DNA of 64,000 nucleotides from Spartobacteria bacterium (GTDB lineage: Bacteria > Verrucomicrobiota > Verrucomicrobiia > Chthoniobacterales > UBA10450). The first letter of the stretch is position 1, and each line of letters starts with the position of its first letter. The notes under the pieces were generated by a model, which did no database searches, had not been told where the DNA came from, and worked only from the letters and a program-made list of their open reading frames with translations. Location of the stretch: the NCBI GenBank assembly GCA_003169695.1, contig PNAS01000071.1, forward strand, positions 53,478-117,477. The letters are read 5' to 3'. Positions 1-11,841 of this stretch are shown here, one piece after another. The translations under genes and the position numbers were made by a program.

Positions 1-2115
<2,115 letters not shown>

Positions 2116-2763
2116 ATGCGGGCCACCATGCGATTTCAAACTCTGTATGAAGCACGATGGATCTTTGCCGTTCTGGTTCTTCTCGGAGTCGCGAGCTGTT
2201 TTGTTTCGCTCTGGCTTCTCCTGCCGCTTCTCGTGCTTTTCGTTTATACGATTTCATTTTTTCGCGATCCGGAGCGCGTCGCTCCCGCAGATCCCGATGC
2301 CGTTCTGGCCGCGGCTGACGGCACAGTTGCAGATATCGTCGAGATCGAAGAAACCGAAGTGCTGGACGCGAGGACGCGGCGGGTCGGAATATTTCTTTCC
2401 GTCTTCGATGTGCACACGAACCGCGCTCCCATGGATGGCCGCGTCATTTATCGAAAGAGCCATGAAGGCCTTTGTCTCGACGCGCGTCATCTCGACTGCA
2501 CCACAAAAAACAGAGCGATGACCTGGGCCTTCGAGAATCCCCGCGTGACGCTCGTGGTTCGGCAGCTTACCGGCATGATTGCGCGAAGAATTGTCGGTTG
2601 GTCGAAGGTGGGGGACGAACTCAGGAAAGGGGAACGCTTCGGGATGATTCGCTTCGGCTCGCGAACAGAAGTATACTTACCGCTCGATGCCGTCGTTCTG
2701 GTGAAGGTGGGGGATCGGGTGTCCGGCGGTTCGAGCGTGATTGCGCGACTTGCGAGAAAATGA
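2116..2763 (+). CDS. psd: Phosphatidylserine decarboxylase proenzyme (short form)
   Basis: Decarboxylates phosphatidylserine to phosphatidylethanolamine at the inner membrane. Two adjacent hydrophobic segments (about residues 12-50) anchor the N-terminus. FLSVFDVHTNRAPMDG is the family signature. The FGSR motif near the C-terminus supplies the Gly-Ser self-cleavage site that makes the pyruvoyl cofactor. The length of about 215 residues fits the short, archaeal/bacterial PSD class. The frame is open upstream to 1912, but only from the ATG at 2116 (or 2128) does the sequence look like the family. The stop overlaps the next gene as ATGA, so psd and pssA are probably translationally coupled. Confidence 0.93.
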   Translation: MRATMRFQTLYEARWIFAVLVLLGVASCFVSLWLLLPLLVLFVYTISFFRDPERVAPADPDAVLAAADGTVADIVEIEETEVLDARTRRVGIFLSVFDVHTNRAPMDGRVIYRKSHEGLCLDARHLDCTTKNRAMTWAFENPRVTLVVRQLTGMIARRIVGWSKVGDELRKGERFGMIRFGSRTEVYLPLDAVVLVKVGDRVSGGSSVIARLARK

Positions 2764-3590
2764 GCCAACCGAGCCCCAAGATTTATCTCCTGCCGAATCT
2801 CATGACGGCGGGCAATCTTTTTTGCGGCTTCGCGGCCGTCCTCTGCATCTACGACGGGGCGCAGGATTCCAACGACAGCGTCGCGGCCATGAAGTTTCAC
2901 GACGCGATCTGGTTCATTCTCGCGGCGTGCATTTTCGATTTGCTCGATGGCCGGCTCGCGCGCCTGGGCGGACACGATAGCCCATTTGGCCGCGAGTTCG
3001 ATTCGCTCGCCGACGTGGTTTCGTTCGGGATGGCGCCCGCGCTGCTCGTTTATCAGATCGTGTTGGGTGAATTCCAGAACCTTGGGTGGATGATCGCGTT
3101 TGTGTATCTGGCCTGCGGCACACTCCGTCTCGCGCGCTTCAATTGCGTTGCCGCGAATGGCGACGCTGCTGGCGCCGACAAGAACTTTACGGGTTTTCCG
3201 ATCACGGCTGCGGCCGGCGTGATTGCTTCGATCACGCTGTTTCTACTCTGGCTGGATGAAGGCCAGCGGACGATAGGCAGGTGGAAATATGCGCTCCCGC
3301 CTTTGATGCTTTTCCTGTCGTTCATGATGTTCAGCAAGTTTCGTTATCCCAGCTTCAAAGCGATCAACTGGCGCACGACGCAAACGACCCCGCGCTTCTT
3401 GTTCCTCATCGCGCTTATTGCGGTGACCGTGAAGTTCTATCAATGGATGGCGGCGATTGTTTTCCTCATCTACCTGCTCTACGGATTTCTGCGACCGTTC
3501 CTGTCTCCCAGACGTCGACGTGAGATCGAGGAAGAGATTGGCGAAGAACCTCCTGATGAGACGGCCGAAGAAGCGCCTGAGCACCTGTAG
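2760..3590 (+). CDS. pssA: CDP-diacylglycerol--serine O-phosphatidyltransferase
   Basis: Makes phosphatidylserine from CDP-diacylglycerol and serine, the substrate of the decarboxylase encoded just upstream. The CDP-alcohol phosphatidyltransferase signature D-G-x2-A-R-x8-G-x3-D-x3-D is complete in DGRLARLGGHDSPFGREFDS followed by LAD, near residues 60-82. Several hydrophobic helices follow (about 100-125, 145-165, 180-195, 220-255), ending in a charged, acidic tail. The ATG at 2760 overlaps the psd stop by four bases. Together psd-pssA form a compact phosphatidylethanolamine operon. A perfect short hairpin lies directly after the stop codon. Confidence 0.95.
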   Translation: MSQPSPKIYLLPNLMTAGNLFCGFAAVLCIYDGAQDSNDSVAAMKFHDAIWFILAACIFDLLDGRLARLGGHDSPFGREFDSLADVVSFGMAPALLVYQIVLGEFQNLGWMIAFVYLACGTLRLARFNCVAANGDAAGADKNFTGFPITAAAGVIASITLFLLWLDEGQRTIGRWKYALPPLMLFLSFMMFSKFRYPSFKAINWRTTQTTPRFLFLIALIAVTVKFYQWMAAIVFLIYLLYGFLRPFLSPRRRREIEEEIGEEPPDETAEEAPEHL

Positions 3591-3604
3591 CGGTCTATGA
3601 CCGC
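3590..3604. terminator. Hairpin right after pssA stop (CGGTC-TAT-GACCG)
   Basis: A perfect 5 bp stem with TAT loop, extended by outer G-C to GCGGTC/GACCGC, starts at the last base of the pssA stop codon. There is no U-tract, so it could be a REP-like hairpin or mRNA 3' end stabiliser rather than a true intrinsic terminator. Similar hairpins follow hemL (22982-22996) and mutL (60004-60022). Confidence 0.45.
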
Positions 3605-3669
3605 CGAGCGTGTGTGGTTGGCGCGAAGATACTACTGAACTCCGAGGGCGTCACGGACCTCCGCTACAA

Positions 3670-4386
3670 TCAGCGATTGAGTTGCGCGAGAATTTCCGGA
3701 TCGCGCACGTCGGCCCAGTTGCCCGCTAACTCGAACGCTTGCACTTTGTTTCCGGCGAGCGCGAGATTGCGAATCGCGTCGGTCAGCTCGAATTCGCCGC
3801 GCGGGGACCGTTCCAATTTCGCGATGTAATCAAAAATGCTCGACCGGAAGGCGTAAATGCCGGCGTTGTACCACGGACTTGTCGGCTCTTCCGGTTTCGG
3901 CTTTTCGCGCAAATCGATCAACTCGAAATTTTCATTCACGAAAACTGCTCCGCCCTGGGTCACGTCTTCGTTTCGTTTTACGCTCACGACTGCTTCGGCT
4001 CCGGCCAGGGCGGCGCAAATGCATGGATAATTTTGCGGCCCGATTAGAATGTCGCCGTAGCTTAGCACGAATGGCTCGCTTCCGACAAATTCGCGCGCGA
4101 GTTCCACAACTTTCCCTGTGCCGTCTTGCACCATCTGGGTCGCGTATTCCATGCGCACGCCCAGTTTGGAACCATCGCCAAAAAAGTCGCGAACCACCTC
4201 GGCGTGCCATCCCACGATGATTAGAAAATCCGTCAGATCCGCGTCGCGTAAGCCTTCAATAATGTGCTGCAAAACCGGTTTTCCCCGGACTTGCAGCATC
4301 GGTTTGGGGAGCTCTTGCGTCAGCTCGCGCATGCGCGTCCCGCGCCCGGCGGCTAGAAGGACAGCTTTGGCAATGTTCGTTTGCAT
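3670..4386 (-). CDS. Sugar-phosphate nucleotidyltransferase (NTP_transferase)
   Basis: Predicted to join a nucleoside triphosphate and a sugar-1-phosphate into an activated sugar. The N-terminus has the family loop LLAAGRGTRMREL (about residues 10-22) followed by LPKPMLQVRGKPVLQHII, which binds the nucleotide and holds the catalytic Lys. A metal-binding Asp sits in FVLSYGDILIG near residue 110, and WYNAGIYAF near residue 175 matches the sugar-binding part. At 238 residues it is a minimal domain without the left-handed helix tail of GlmU or GlgC. Mannose-1-P guanylyl-, glucose-1-P thymidylyl- and MurNAc-1-P uridylyltransferase (MurU-like) are all possible; the substrate cannot be read from sequence. 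Confidence 0.85.
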   Translation of the reverse strand: MQTNIAKAVLLAAGRGTRMRELTQELPKPMLQVRGKPVLQHIIEGLRDADLTDFLIIVGWHAEVVRDFFGDGSKLGVRMEYATQMVQDGTGKVVELAREFVGSEPFVLSYGDILIGPQNYPCICAALAGAEAVVSVKRNEDVTQGGAVFVNENFELIDLREKPKPEEPTSPWYNAGIYAFRSSIFDYIAKLERSPRGEFELTDAIRNLALAGNKVQAFELAGNWADVRDPEILAQLNR

Positions 4387-4415
4387 TTAAGGCCCGAGCT
4401 GTTCAATTTCGCGCC

Positions 4416-4817
4416 ATGCGTCTGGCCTTCCTGGCGAAATACCGTGAAGCTGGGTTACTTCTAATTCGCGTCAGCATTGGGCTGCTTTTCATTCTTTATA
4501 CCGCTCCCACGTTGATCGGTGGGCCCAAGGCGTGGGCACATTTCGGTGCAGGTGCGGGTCATTTTGGTTTGCATTCCCATTTTCAAATCTGGGGAATTCT
4601 CGGATCGCTTCTAGGCTGCCTGGGCGGAGTGCTGATGATCTTCGGGCTCTTCTTTCGGATTGGTGTTCTGCTCGTTCTCGTCCTCGCCATCGGTCATGCG
4701 ATCGCGGTCTACAAGGGAACCGGTTTTCGCGGAGCCCTGCCTTCAATCGAAATGTGCTTTGTGCTGGCCGGACTTCTCTTCATTGGGCCAGGCAAGTACA
4801 GCGTCGATAAGACATAG
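4416..4817 (+). CDS. DoxX-family membrane protein
   Basis: Small inner-membrane protein of 133 residues with about four hydrophobic helices. LLIRVSIGLLFILYTAPTLI at the N-terminus is typical of the DoxX/DoxD family. The polar turn GPKAWAHFGAG is followed by three further helices and ends with ALPSIEMCFVLAGLLFIGPGKYSVD, the usual C-terminal signature. Family members are linked to redox or sulfur metabolism in some bacteria, but no reaction can be assigned here. It diverges from the nucleotidyltransferase with 29 bp between the two starts, so a very short shared promoter region is implied. Confidence 0.8.
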   Translation: MRLAFLAKYREAGLLLIRVSIGLLFILYTAPTLIGGPKAWAHFGAGAGHFGLHSHFQIWGILGSLLGCLGGVLMIFGLFFRIGVLLVLVLAIGHAIAVYKGTGFRGALPSIEMCFVLAGLLFIGPGKYSVDKT

Positions 4818-4830
4818 CCACGATTTTACC

Positions 4831-7800
4831 TTATTTTCCGGCTCCCGATTTTCCGCCGACCGAGATCGCGGGCAATTCCATCTGCTTGATCAGCGTGGCG
4901 ATCTTCGGAATTTCGTCGGATTTGAGCTGCGCCCACTTCTTCAGCTGTTCGTCCAACCGCTCGCTCAGCATTTTGAACAATTCGTATTGCGGCTGTGTCG
5001 GTCCGTAGTCAGCGGCCTGGATCGTGAGGCTGAACGAATAGAACGCCTCGTTCAGCATATTCGGAAAAGCCAGGTTGCCCTCGGTACCTTTCATGTTCAC
5101 CTGAATCAATTGCTCTTCGACCGTCGACATTTTCTTGGCTAACTCGTCCGCCGCCGTCAGAGCCGGCTTTAATCGCTCCTCTGCGCCAAATCGTTTGCGC
5201 ATCGATTGGATCTGCGTTTTTACGTCGCGAATTTCGTTGATCGCCTGATGCAATTCTCCGATTCGGCTCACTACCTTCGACGATAGGTCGAACTGCTTCG
5301 GCAGCGCAGCCTCGGCGTCTTTGATTCGCGGATCGATCGCGAGATGCAACGGCGCGGTCTGGCTCTTGCCCGTCACGGTCAGCTTCACCTGAAAATCGCC
5401 CGGGAGCGCGAGCGGTCCGCGCGGCCCTTCGCCGTAATAGAATGCGCCGGGCGTTTGGATCGGATCGTCGTAATGCAGGTCCCAGGCGAAACGGTTCATT
5501 CCTTCCGCCGCGGGAATTGTCCGGGGCGTTTCGACTTGGTCGGGCCATTCCGGTGGCTGATCGTTCTCTTTTTTTTCCTTGCTTGAAAGGTGACGGACGA
5601 GTTTTCCCTGCGCATCGAGGATATCGAGCGTGACTTCATCCTTCGCCGCAGTTTTCAGGAAGTAATTGATGATCGCGCCGGCGGGCGGATTTTCGCCAAC
5701 AGGCTGCCGCTTATCGAACTCGGTCGGATAATGCAAACGCAGCGCGGTCTGTGGCTGGTAGAGGATCGCGTCCATCTGCGCCGATTGCGCGTTGACCTGG
5801 CGCAGAGGAGTAATGTCGTCCAGGATCCAGAACGAGCGTCCGTGCGTGGCGACGACGAGATCGTCATCCTTCACAACTAGATCATGGATGGGCGAGACCG
5901 GGAGATTCAATTGGAGCGGCTGCCAATGCGCGCCATCATCGAACGAAACAAATACGCCGAGCTCGGTGCCGGCGTAGAGCAATCCGCGTCGCTTTGGGTC
6001 TTCTCGGACAGCATGGACGTTCGCCCCTTCAGGAATGCCGGTGGTGATCGCGCTCCACGTTTTCCCCGCGTCTGTCGTCTTGAAAATGTACGGCTTTACG
6101 TCATCGAGCTTGTGTCGGTCGATTGCGACATAAGCGGTGTTCGCATCGTGCGGCGACGGCTCGATCAAATCGATGGTGCTCCATTCCGGCATTTTCGGCG
6201 AAACGTTCGTCCAGTGCTGTCCCCCATCCATCGTCAGGTGGACAAGTCCGTCGTCAGTCCCCGCCCAAAGCATTCCTTTCTTCAGCGGCGACTCTGTCAG
6301 CGCGAAAATCGTATCGTAGTATTCGACCGACGTGATGTCGTTGGTGAGCGGCCCGCCGCTGGGCTGCTGCTTGCTCTTGTCATTGCGGGTCAAATCTTCG
6401 CTGATCTGTGTCCAACTGTTGCCTTGATCGGTCGATTTAAAAACGCATTCGGCCGCGGTGTAAATCGTGTCCGGATCATGCGGTGAAAGTAGGAGCGGAG
6501 AGACCCACTGGAATCGGTGGGCCAGATCAACCGCGCCGTGACCGGAGTTGTCGAGCGGAAGGACGCTCGCGTCGTGAGAGTGCTCTTTGTTCTTGTCGTA
6601 ACGAGTCAGATACCCTTCGCTATTGGAGTAAATGATTCGCCAGTCGCGCGGGTCGGGAATGACGAAACCGCATTCGCCGCCGCCGGCCTGGAACCAGTCT
6701 TGAGTGCCGATCACGCCAGAGTCGGTCCGGCTGGCGATGCCGACATTCGAGTTATCCTGTTGCGCGCCGTAGAGGTGATACGGAAACGCGTCATCCACTG
6801 CTACGTGGTAAAACTGCGCGGTCGGCTGGTTGTTCTGCGTTGTCCACGTCTTGCCGCCATCGGTCGAGATGCTGGCGCCGCCGTCGTTCGCGTTTGCAAT
6901 GCGCTGGGGATTATCCGGATCGATCCAAAGCCCGTGGTGATCGCCATGGCGCGCGGGAAGCAGGGTGAATGATTTTCCGCCATCGACCGAGCGAAATAGC
7001 CCTGTGTTTAAGACATAAACCGTATCCGGTGCCTTGGGGTCCGCGTAAATCTTGCTGAAATACCAGGCGCGCTGACGAAAGCGGCCATCTTCATTCACGC
7101 GGGCCCACTTCGTTCCGCCGTCTTCGGAGCGAAATAATCCGCCCTCTTTCGCTTCGATCGTTGCATAGATGCGATTCGAGTCCGCGCCGGAGACCGACAC
7201 GCCGATCCGCCCCAGAATTCCTTCCGGCAGCCCATTGCCTTCCAGCCGCTTCCAGGTCGCACCGGCATCTTCCGATCGATACAACCCGCTGCCCGGTCCG
7301 CCGCTGGAGAAAAACCACGGTTGCCGGCGCGCCTGCCAAAGCGCAGCGAAGACAACGCTCGGATTGTGCGGATCAAAAACTACATCTATCCCGCCCGTGT
7401 CCTGATCCTTGCTGAGAACCTTCGTCCATGCCTTGCCACCGTCAGTGGTGCGAAAAATTCCGCGCTCCTGATTTGGACCAAACGCGTGGCCGAGTGCGGC
7501 GACGAGAACGATGTCGGCATTTTTCGGATTGACGATAAGCGCGCCGATCTGGCGCGTATCTTTTAGTCCGATATTTTTCCAGGTCTTCCCCGCGTCCACT
7601 GATTTATAAACGCCAGCGCCGTAGGAAATATCGCCGCGCACGGCAGCTTCACCAGTTCCGACGTAAACGACGTTATGATCCGATGGAGCGACGGCGATCG
7701 CGCCGATGGATGAGATCGCTTCTTTATCGAAAAGCGGTATCCAATTTGAGCCGCCGTCCGCTGTCTTCCAGACGCCGCCCGCCACTGCGCCGAAATAATA

Positions 7801-8007
7801 AGTGCCGGGTTCGCCTGAGATGCCTTCCACGGCCAGGGCTCGGCCACCGCGGAAGGGGCCGACCTGACGCCACTGTATCCCACGAAAAAGCTTCTCGTCG
7901 ATCGCAGCCGCGGGCGGCGCCGCCGGATCTGCGGCCCTTGCGATTGCCAGAAACGAGAGGGCAGCTACGAACGCGAGAAAAGCGCGGAACAAAGAACGAG
8001 AAGACAT
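4831..8007 (-). CDS. Large secreted Asp-box (sortilin/VPS10-like) beta-propeller protein
   Basis: Exported protein of about 1058 residues. The first ATG at 8007 gives a clear signal peptide (SLFRAFLAFVAALSFLAIARA then ADPAAPP); the longer frame would need a TTG. I count about ten S/T-x-D-x-G-x-x-W/F Asp-box repeats, for example SVDAGKTW, TTDGGKAW, SEDAGATW, SVDGGKSF, STDGGKTW, STDQGNSW, MDGGQHW and TTDAGKTW. These indicate one or two beta-propellers of the BNR/sortilin type across residues 40-700. A beta-sandwich-like part and a helical C-terminus rich in Lys/Glu follow. Such proteins are often labelled glycosyl hydrolase, but no catalytic residues are evident, so ligand binding is equally likely. 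Confidence 0.85.
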   Translation of the reverse strand: MSSRSLFRAFLAFVAALSFLAIARAADPAAPPAAAIDEKLFRGIQWRQVGPFRGGRALAVEGISGEPGTYYFGAVAGGVWKTADGGSNWIPLFDKEAISSIGAIAVAPSDHNVVYVGTGEAAVRGDISYGAGVYKSVDAGKTWKNIGLKDTRQIGALIVNPKNADIVLVAALGHAFGPNQERGIFRTTDGGKAWTKVLSKDQDTGGIDVVFDPHNPSVVFAALWQARRQPWFFSSGGPGSGLYRSEDAGATWKRLEGNGLPEGILGRIGVSVSGADSNRIYATIEAKEGGLFRSEDGGTKWARVNEDGRFRQRAWYFSKIYADPKAPDTVYVLNTGLFRSVDGGKSFTLLPARHGDHHGLWIDPDNPQRIANANDGGASISTDGGKTWTTQNNQPTAQFYHVAVDDAFPYHLYGAQQDNSNVGIASRTDSGVIGTQDWFQAGGGECGFVIPDPRDWRIIYSNSEGYLTRYDKNKEHSHDASVLPLDNSGHGAVDLAHRFQWVSPLLLSPHDPDTIYTAAECVFKSTDQGNSWTQISEDLTRNDKSKQQPSGGPLTNDITSVEYYDTIFALTESPLKKGMLWAGTDDGLVHLTMDGGQHWTNVSPKMPEWSTIDLIEPSPHDANTAYVAIDRHKLDDVKPYIFKTTDAGKTWSAITTGIPEGANVHAVREDPKRRGLLYAGTELGVFVSFDDGAHWQPLQLNLPVSPIHDLVVKDDDLVVATHGRSFWILDDITPLRQVNAQSAQMDAILYQPQTALRLHYPTEFDKRQPVGENPPAGAIINYFLKTAAKDEVTLDILDAQGKLVRHLSSKEKKENDQPPEWPDQVETPRTIPAAEGMNRFAWDLHYDDPIQTPGAFYYGEGPRGPLALPGDFQVKLTVTGKSQTAPLHLAIDPRIKDAEAALPKQFDLSSKVVSRIGELHQAINEIRDVKTQIQSMRKRFGAEERLKPALTAADELAKKMSTVEEQLIQVNMKGTEGNLAFPNMLNEAFYSFSLTIQAADYGPTQPQYELFKMLSERLDEQLKKWAQLKSDEIPKIATLIKQMELPAISVGGKSGAGK

Positions 8008-8083
8008 CTCACAAGGTGAGAGAGAAGGCCGGCGGTTCAACCGGAATGTTCAGTCTGAAGCGATGAACCTTTCGCCACGCGCC

Positions 8084-9307
8084 CTAGCGTTTGGCCGGGG
8101 GTGACGGCGGGGAGCATGAAGCAATTTCGTCCTCGTCGATGATTCGAATGGGTTCGGGAATATTCAGCCTAAGGCCAGACGGAACCTGTGCGCTCACAGT
8201 ACCGTTTCGTTTCTGAATCAGGTCCAGCTCGCGGCGGACTTTTCCTTTGTTCGTGCAAGAGAGCATCGCCGTTTCTTCAGTCACGATACCGGCCTGATAT
8301 GCTGCGATGAGCGATTGGTCGAAGGTATGCCAGCCGAGCGTCGAGCCGGCCTCGATGATTTCGCTGAAAGATTTGTTCTCCGATTCGCCGTAGATAATCG
8401 TTTCACGTGTCCTCAAATTGCTCCCCATGATTTCCGTGACGAGCAAACGTCCACCCTCGATTTTGTTCACGAGCCTCTGGCTGATGACGTAGCGGAGCGT
8501 CTCGGAAAGACGCTGGCGCAATTGCTGTTCCTCCTCGCGCGGGAACATCCCAATGATCCGGTTGATTGTCTGTCCAGCATTAATCGTGTGCAGCGTGCTG
8601 AAAACGATATGACCGGTCTCTGACGCGGTCATCGCGATCTCAAGCGTTTGAGGATCGCGAATCTCGCCGACCAGGATCGCTTTCGGCGCCTGGCGCAAGG
8701 CCGCGCGCAAGCCATCCGCGAAGTTTGGAAAATCCTTGCTGAGCTCGCGCTGACTGATCGCGGCTTTTCCGTGAGAGTGAAAGAATTCGATCGGATCCTC
8801 CAGCGTTACGATGTGGATCTCCTGAGTGTGATTCAGTTCGTTCAGCATTGCGGCCAGGGTAGTGGTTTTGCCGGTCCCCGTTCCGCCGGTGACGAGAATG
8901 ATCCCGTTTTTCTCTTTGACGATTTCACGAAATACCGGCGGCAGTCCCAACTTATCCAGCGTCGGGACCTCCGATTGCAACTTCCGCATCACAACCGCGT
9001 GCCGGCCATTCTGCTTGAAGATATTGACGCGAAATCGCGCGAGATTTTCGATCGCGTAGCTGCAGTCGCAGGAGCCGCTGACGGCGAATTCCATTTTGAG
9101 CCGTTCGCTTCCGTTTATGATATGGCCGGCGAGCTGTTCGATGAACAGCGGAGTGAGGACCGAACCCGGCCCATCGAAGGAGAATTTGTTCAAACGGCCA
9201 TGGGTCTCGACAAGAGGCGGTTTGCCCGAGATAAAAAGTAAATCAGAGATACCCTCCGCGCTCTGGAGCATGCCGGTCAGCAGTGAATCAACGATCTCGC
9301 GGTCCAT
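8084..9307 (-). CDS. pilT: Type IV pilus retraction-type ATPase (PilT/PilU family)
   Basis: Hexameric secretion ATPase that powers pilus retraction or related fibre dynamics at the inner membrane. The N-terminal domain is followed by Walker A GGTGTGKTTTLAAM (about residues 140-153), the Asp box EDPIEFFH, the His box STLHTINAGQTINRIIGMFP and the Walker B region ILVGEIRDPQTL. It is PilT-sized at 407 residues, with no GspE/PilB zinc motif. The C-terminal tail (after residue 370) is poorly conserved. It sits beside iron uptake genes, about 4 kb from the type II secretion locus, so it may serve a separate type IV pilus. Whether PilT or PilU is open. Confidence 0.88.
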   Translation of the reverse strand: MDREIVDSLLTGMLQSAEGISDLLFISGKPPLVETHGRLNKFSFDGPGSVLTPLFIEQLAGHIINGSERLKMEFAVSGSCDCSYAIENLARFRVNIFKQNGRHAVVMRKLQSEVPTLDKLGLPPVFREIVKEKNGIILVTGGTGTGKTTTLAAMLNELNHTQEIHIVTLEDPIEFFHSHGKAAISQRELSKDFPNFADGLRAALRQAPKAILVGEIRDPQTLEIAMTASETGHIVFSTLHTINAGQTINRIIGMFPREEEQQLRQRLSETLRYVISQRLVNKIEGGRLLVTEIMGSNLRTRETIIYGESENKSFSEIIEAGSTLGWHTFDQSLIAAYQAGIVTEETAMLSCTNKGKVRRELDLIQKRNGTVSAQVPSGLRLNIPEPIRIIDEDEIASCSPPSPPAKR

Positions 9308-9465
9308 GGCCTGGCGAGCAACAAAGCTAGGATCGTGCCCTTGCTGACGCGCACTCCACTGCCCGCAATGTCATTCAGTGAGCTGGAGACGACGAACCGT
9401 AAATAAATGTTGCAGCAAAGCCTCACGCTCCTCGGGACTGAGGTATGCCCATGGGACTCGAAGGG

Positions 9466-11841
9466 CTATGGAGTCGCCTGGCGTTTCGCCAAGGCCGGAT
9501 GCGCGCCGAAGGATTCTGTCTGATGCGCCTCCGCCATCGCTCGGGCCCCTCGCCGAGCCGCCTGTATTTTCACGAACAACCATGCGGCGATCACATAAGC
9601 GAAACCGAGCAGAGGAATGGCGATGCCTTCCACTGACGGGTAAAATCCGAGCCAGAAACCGGCCCAGCTTGGCAGATGCAACCCCGGAATGGGATGAATC
9701 GGAAGCCAGCCGACCGTTTGGAAGAGACGGACTGTTGATCCGAGAAACGTGACCAGAATGGTAACAACCAGCAGGCCGGTAAAAACGAGCAGCTTCCTGT
9801 ACGGAAGTCGCGCGCCGATGACGAAAATGAGAACGCCGGCTGCGGCTACCATGACCGCGCCACAAGCGACACCGACGAGCACCCACTTCATTCCGCTTTC
9901 GAGAATGAGCGATTGCAGGAAGAGCGTTGTCTCAAAACCTTCACGGTAAATCGTGAGAAAACCGACCATGACCAGCGACAACCATTCGAGGCGGGACTCA
10001 GTGCCTGCTTCGCCCGGTTTGCTCAGCTTCCGCAATTTCGCGTTCCAGCCGACCCAATAAACTTTGTGAAAGACCCAGTTAGTCACCATAAGCAGGACGA
10101 GGACGGCCAGAACGGAAATAACCGACTCGAGTTTTTCGCCGTAACGGCTGAGTGATTGAATCACCGTCCGCGAAATCCAGAAGGTGAGCGCGGTGGCAGC
10201 GAGCGCCAGCCACGCGCCAGTGGCAATACGCCGTCGCGTGTAACGATGCTCAAGACCTCTCATTCCAGCGAGAAGCGCGGCGAGCACCACAACGGCCTCC
10301 AATCCTTCCCGGGCGGAAATGGCGAGCACCGTGTAAATCACCGTCGCCGGCGAAAGATTCACTCTCAGTAGCGCGGTGCACTGATCGACGGCCGCGAGCG
10401 TCCGGGCAAAAGCGGCCTCCAGCGCCGGCCCTTTTATGCGTTGATCGAACAGCGCTTTGATGCCCGGCTGGTTTTCCTCGCCGTCCAGAAAACTGCGCTC
10501 CGCACGCAAGCCCAGTTCCGGATCTCGCGGCAGGACGCGTTTTTCCAACTCGGTATCGAACGTGGTATAGGCATCCACGCGCAGCGTTTCCGCCTCGCTC
10601 CATCGACCCGCCTGGGCGGTCGCGAGCGAGCTTTTTAGTCCGGTGCGCACTTCCAGCGCGATTTCTTCGACAACGCCTTTACCCGAACCGGTGCGCTGAA
10701 CGCTTAGACCGAATCGGCTCACGAGAATGTTTTCGATTTCCTTCGCGGCGCTTTCGACCTCCGACGGATCACCCTTTGCGATAATGAGACGCTCGGTTGC
10801 TTCCATTTTCCCGATCAGTGCCGTGGAATATTTTTCGAATGCTTTCGCTTTGGATTGCCGCCATGCACCGCTCAACTCGCTCACGAGTTGTTGGGCCTGC
10901 ACGATGAAATCTTTTGCCTCCCGGTACTCAAGTGGAACCACGATCTGTCCGCCCCGGACGCCGTTGTGGTATTCCTTCGGCACCAACCGCACGAGCTTCA
11001 CCAGCAATCTGCCGTGCCGTTCGATTTCCTCTGGCGTCAGGAGATTCGGCAGTTCGGATTCCAGGCGCGTTTGCCACTCCACAAAGTTTTCCAGGAAGGC
11101 CGGCCAATCCGATCCTGCCGCGAGCGTGAGCAGCCCCCGGGAGTCTGGCAAACCCTTCCCCGCCGTAGGCGGCACGTGCGCCAGCGCGCAGAGTTCCGCG
11201 GGAAAGTTTGCGAGCGTGGAAATTTCAGCAATCCGTGCGGCGACTAATTCCTCATTCGCTCGGTCCGCGCTGGCCGCGCGCTTGAGACCATCGAGTCTCT
11301 CGCGCACCCGCGTTGCCTGCCAGGCAATGTACTCGCGCGTGAGCAACGCGCTCACGGCATCCTGCTGCAATTTGTTGTTGCCCAGGCGCTGCAGAGCCAA
11401 CGCGCCCTCGACCGCATTCGCGTGTTTCGGCAGGGCAATCACCGCGCGCCAGGCCTGCGCGCCGACAGTGTCGCCGCGCCGCAAGTGGTCGAGCATCTCC
11501 AAAGCGGCGGTGTGCTCCAAAATAGCGTCGAGTGTCCCGCAAAATTCCGCTACGCGAATGGCTTCGTTCGGCTCTGCGTCTCGCATCGCCGCGGTTGCGT
11601 TCGCCCACAACGCCTTTGCCGCCGCTGCTTGCAACCCACCGGCGAAAGTCCTTTCCCTTTGTTGCAGCGCGGCCCAATCTTGCGAGTCGAGTCGATTGCC
11701 TAACGAGTCCAACAAAACCTCTTCAACTTGCGATTGGATCGCCTCGAAATCAGTCGAGACATCCGCGCGGACCGTCGGTGTAACTGCGCAGAAAGTGGTG
11801 GCGATGGCCGCCACCAAAATGACGCCCCGTCGATGTCTCAT
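9466..11841 (-). CDS. FTR1-family high-affinity iron permease with long N-terminal domain
   Basis: Inner-membrane ferric iron permease. The two iron-binding REGxE motifs are both present: REGLE near residue 511 and REGFE near residue 633. They lie in hydrophobic helices, with about seven helices in residues 500-770. Residues 1-25 look like a signal peptide, followed by roughly 470 mostly helical, charged residues that would be periplasmic. This is like bacterial FTR1 proteins with an added extracytoplasmic domain. The ATG overlaps the upstream stop by four bases (11838-11841), so it is translationally coupled to the EfeO/imelysin-like gene. Together they resemble an EfeUO-type iron uptake pair without an obvious EfeB. 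Confidence 0.88.
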   Translation of the reverse strand: MRHRRGVILVAAIATTFCAVTPTVRADVSTDFEAIQSQVEEVLLDSLGNRLDSQDWAALQQRERTFAGGLQAAAAKALWANATAAMRDAEPNEAIRVAEFCGTLDAILEHTAALEMLDHLRRGDTVGAQAWRAVIALPKHANAVEGALALQRLGNNKLQQDAVSALLTREYIAWQATRVRERLDGLKRAASADRANEELVAARIAEISTLANFPAELCALAHVPPTAGKGLPDSRGLLTLAAGSDWPAFLENFVEWQTRLESELPNLLTPEEIERHGRLLVKLVRLVPKEYHNGVRGGQIVVPLEYREAKDFIVQAQQLVSELSGAWRQSKAKAFEKYSTALIGKMEATERLIIAKGDPSEVESAAKEIENILVSRFGLSVQRTGSGKGVVEEIALEVRTGLKSSLATAQAGRWSEAETLRVDAYTTFDTELEKRVLPRDPELGLRAERSFLDGEENQPGIKALFDQRIKGPALEAAFARTLAAVDQCTALLRVNLSPATVIYTVLAISAREGLEAVVVLAALLAGMRGLEHRYTRRRIATGAWLALAATALTFWISRTVIQSLSRYGEKLESVISVLAVLVLLMVTNWVFHKVYWVGWNAKLRKLSKPGEAGTESRLEWLSLVMVGFLTIYREGFETTLFLQSLILESGMKWVLVGVACGAVMVAAAGVLIFVIGARLPYRKLLVFTGLLVVTILVTFLGSTVRLFQTVGWLPIHPIPGLHLPSWAGFWLGFYPSVEGIAIPLLGFAYVIAAWLFVKIQAARRGARAMAEAHQTESFGAHPALAKRQATP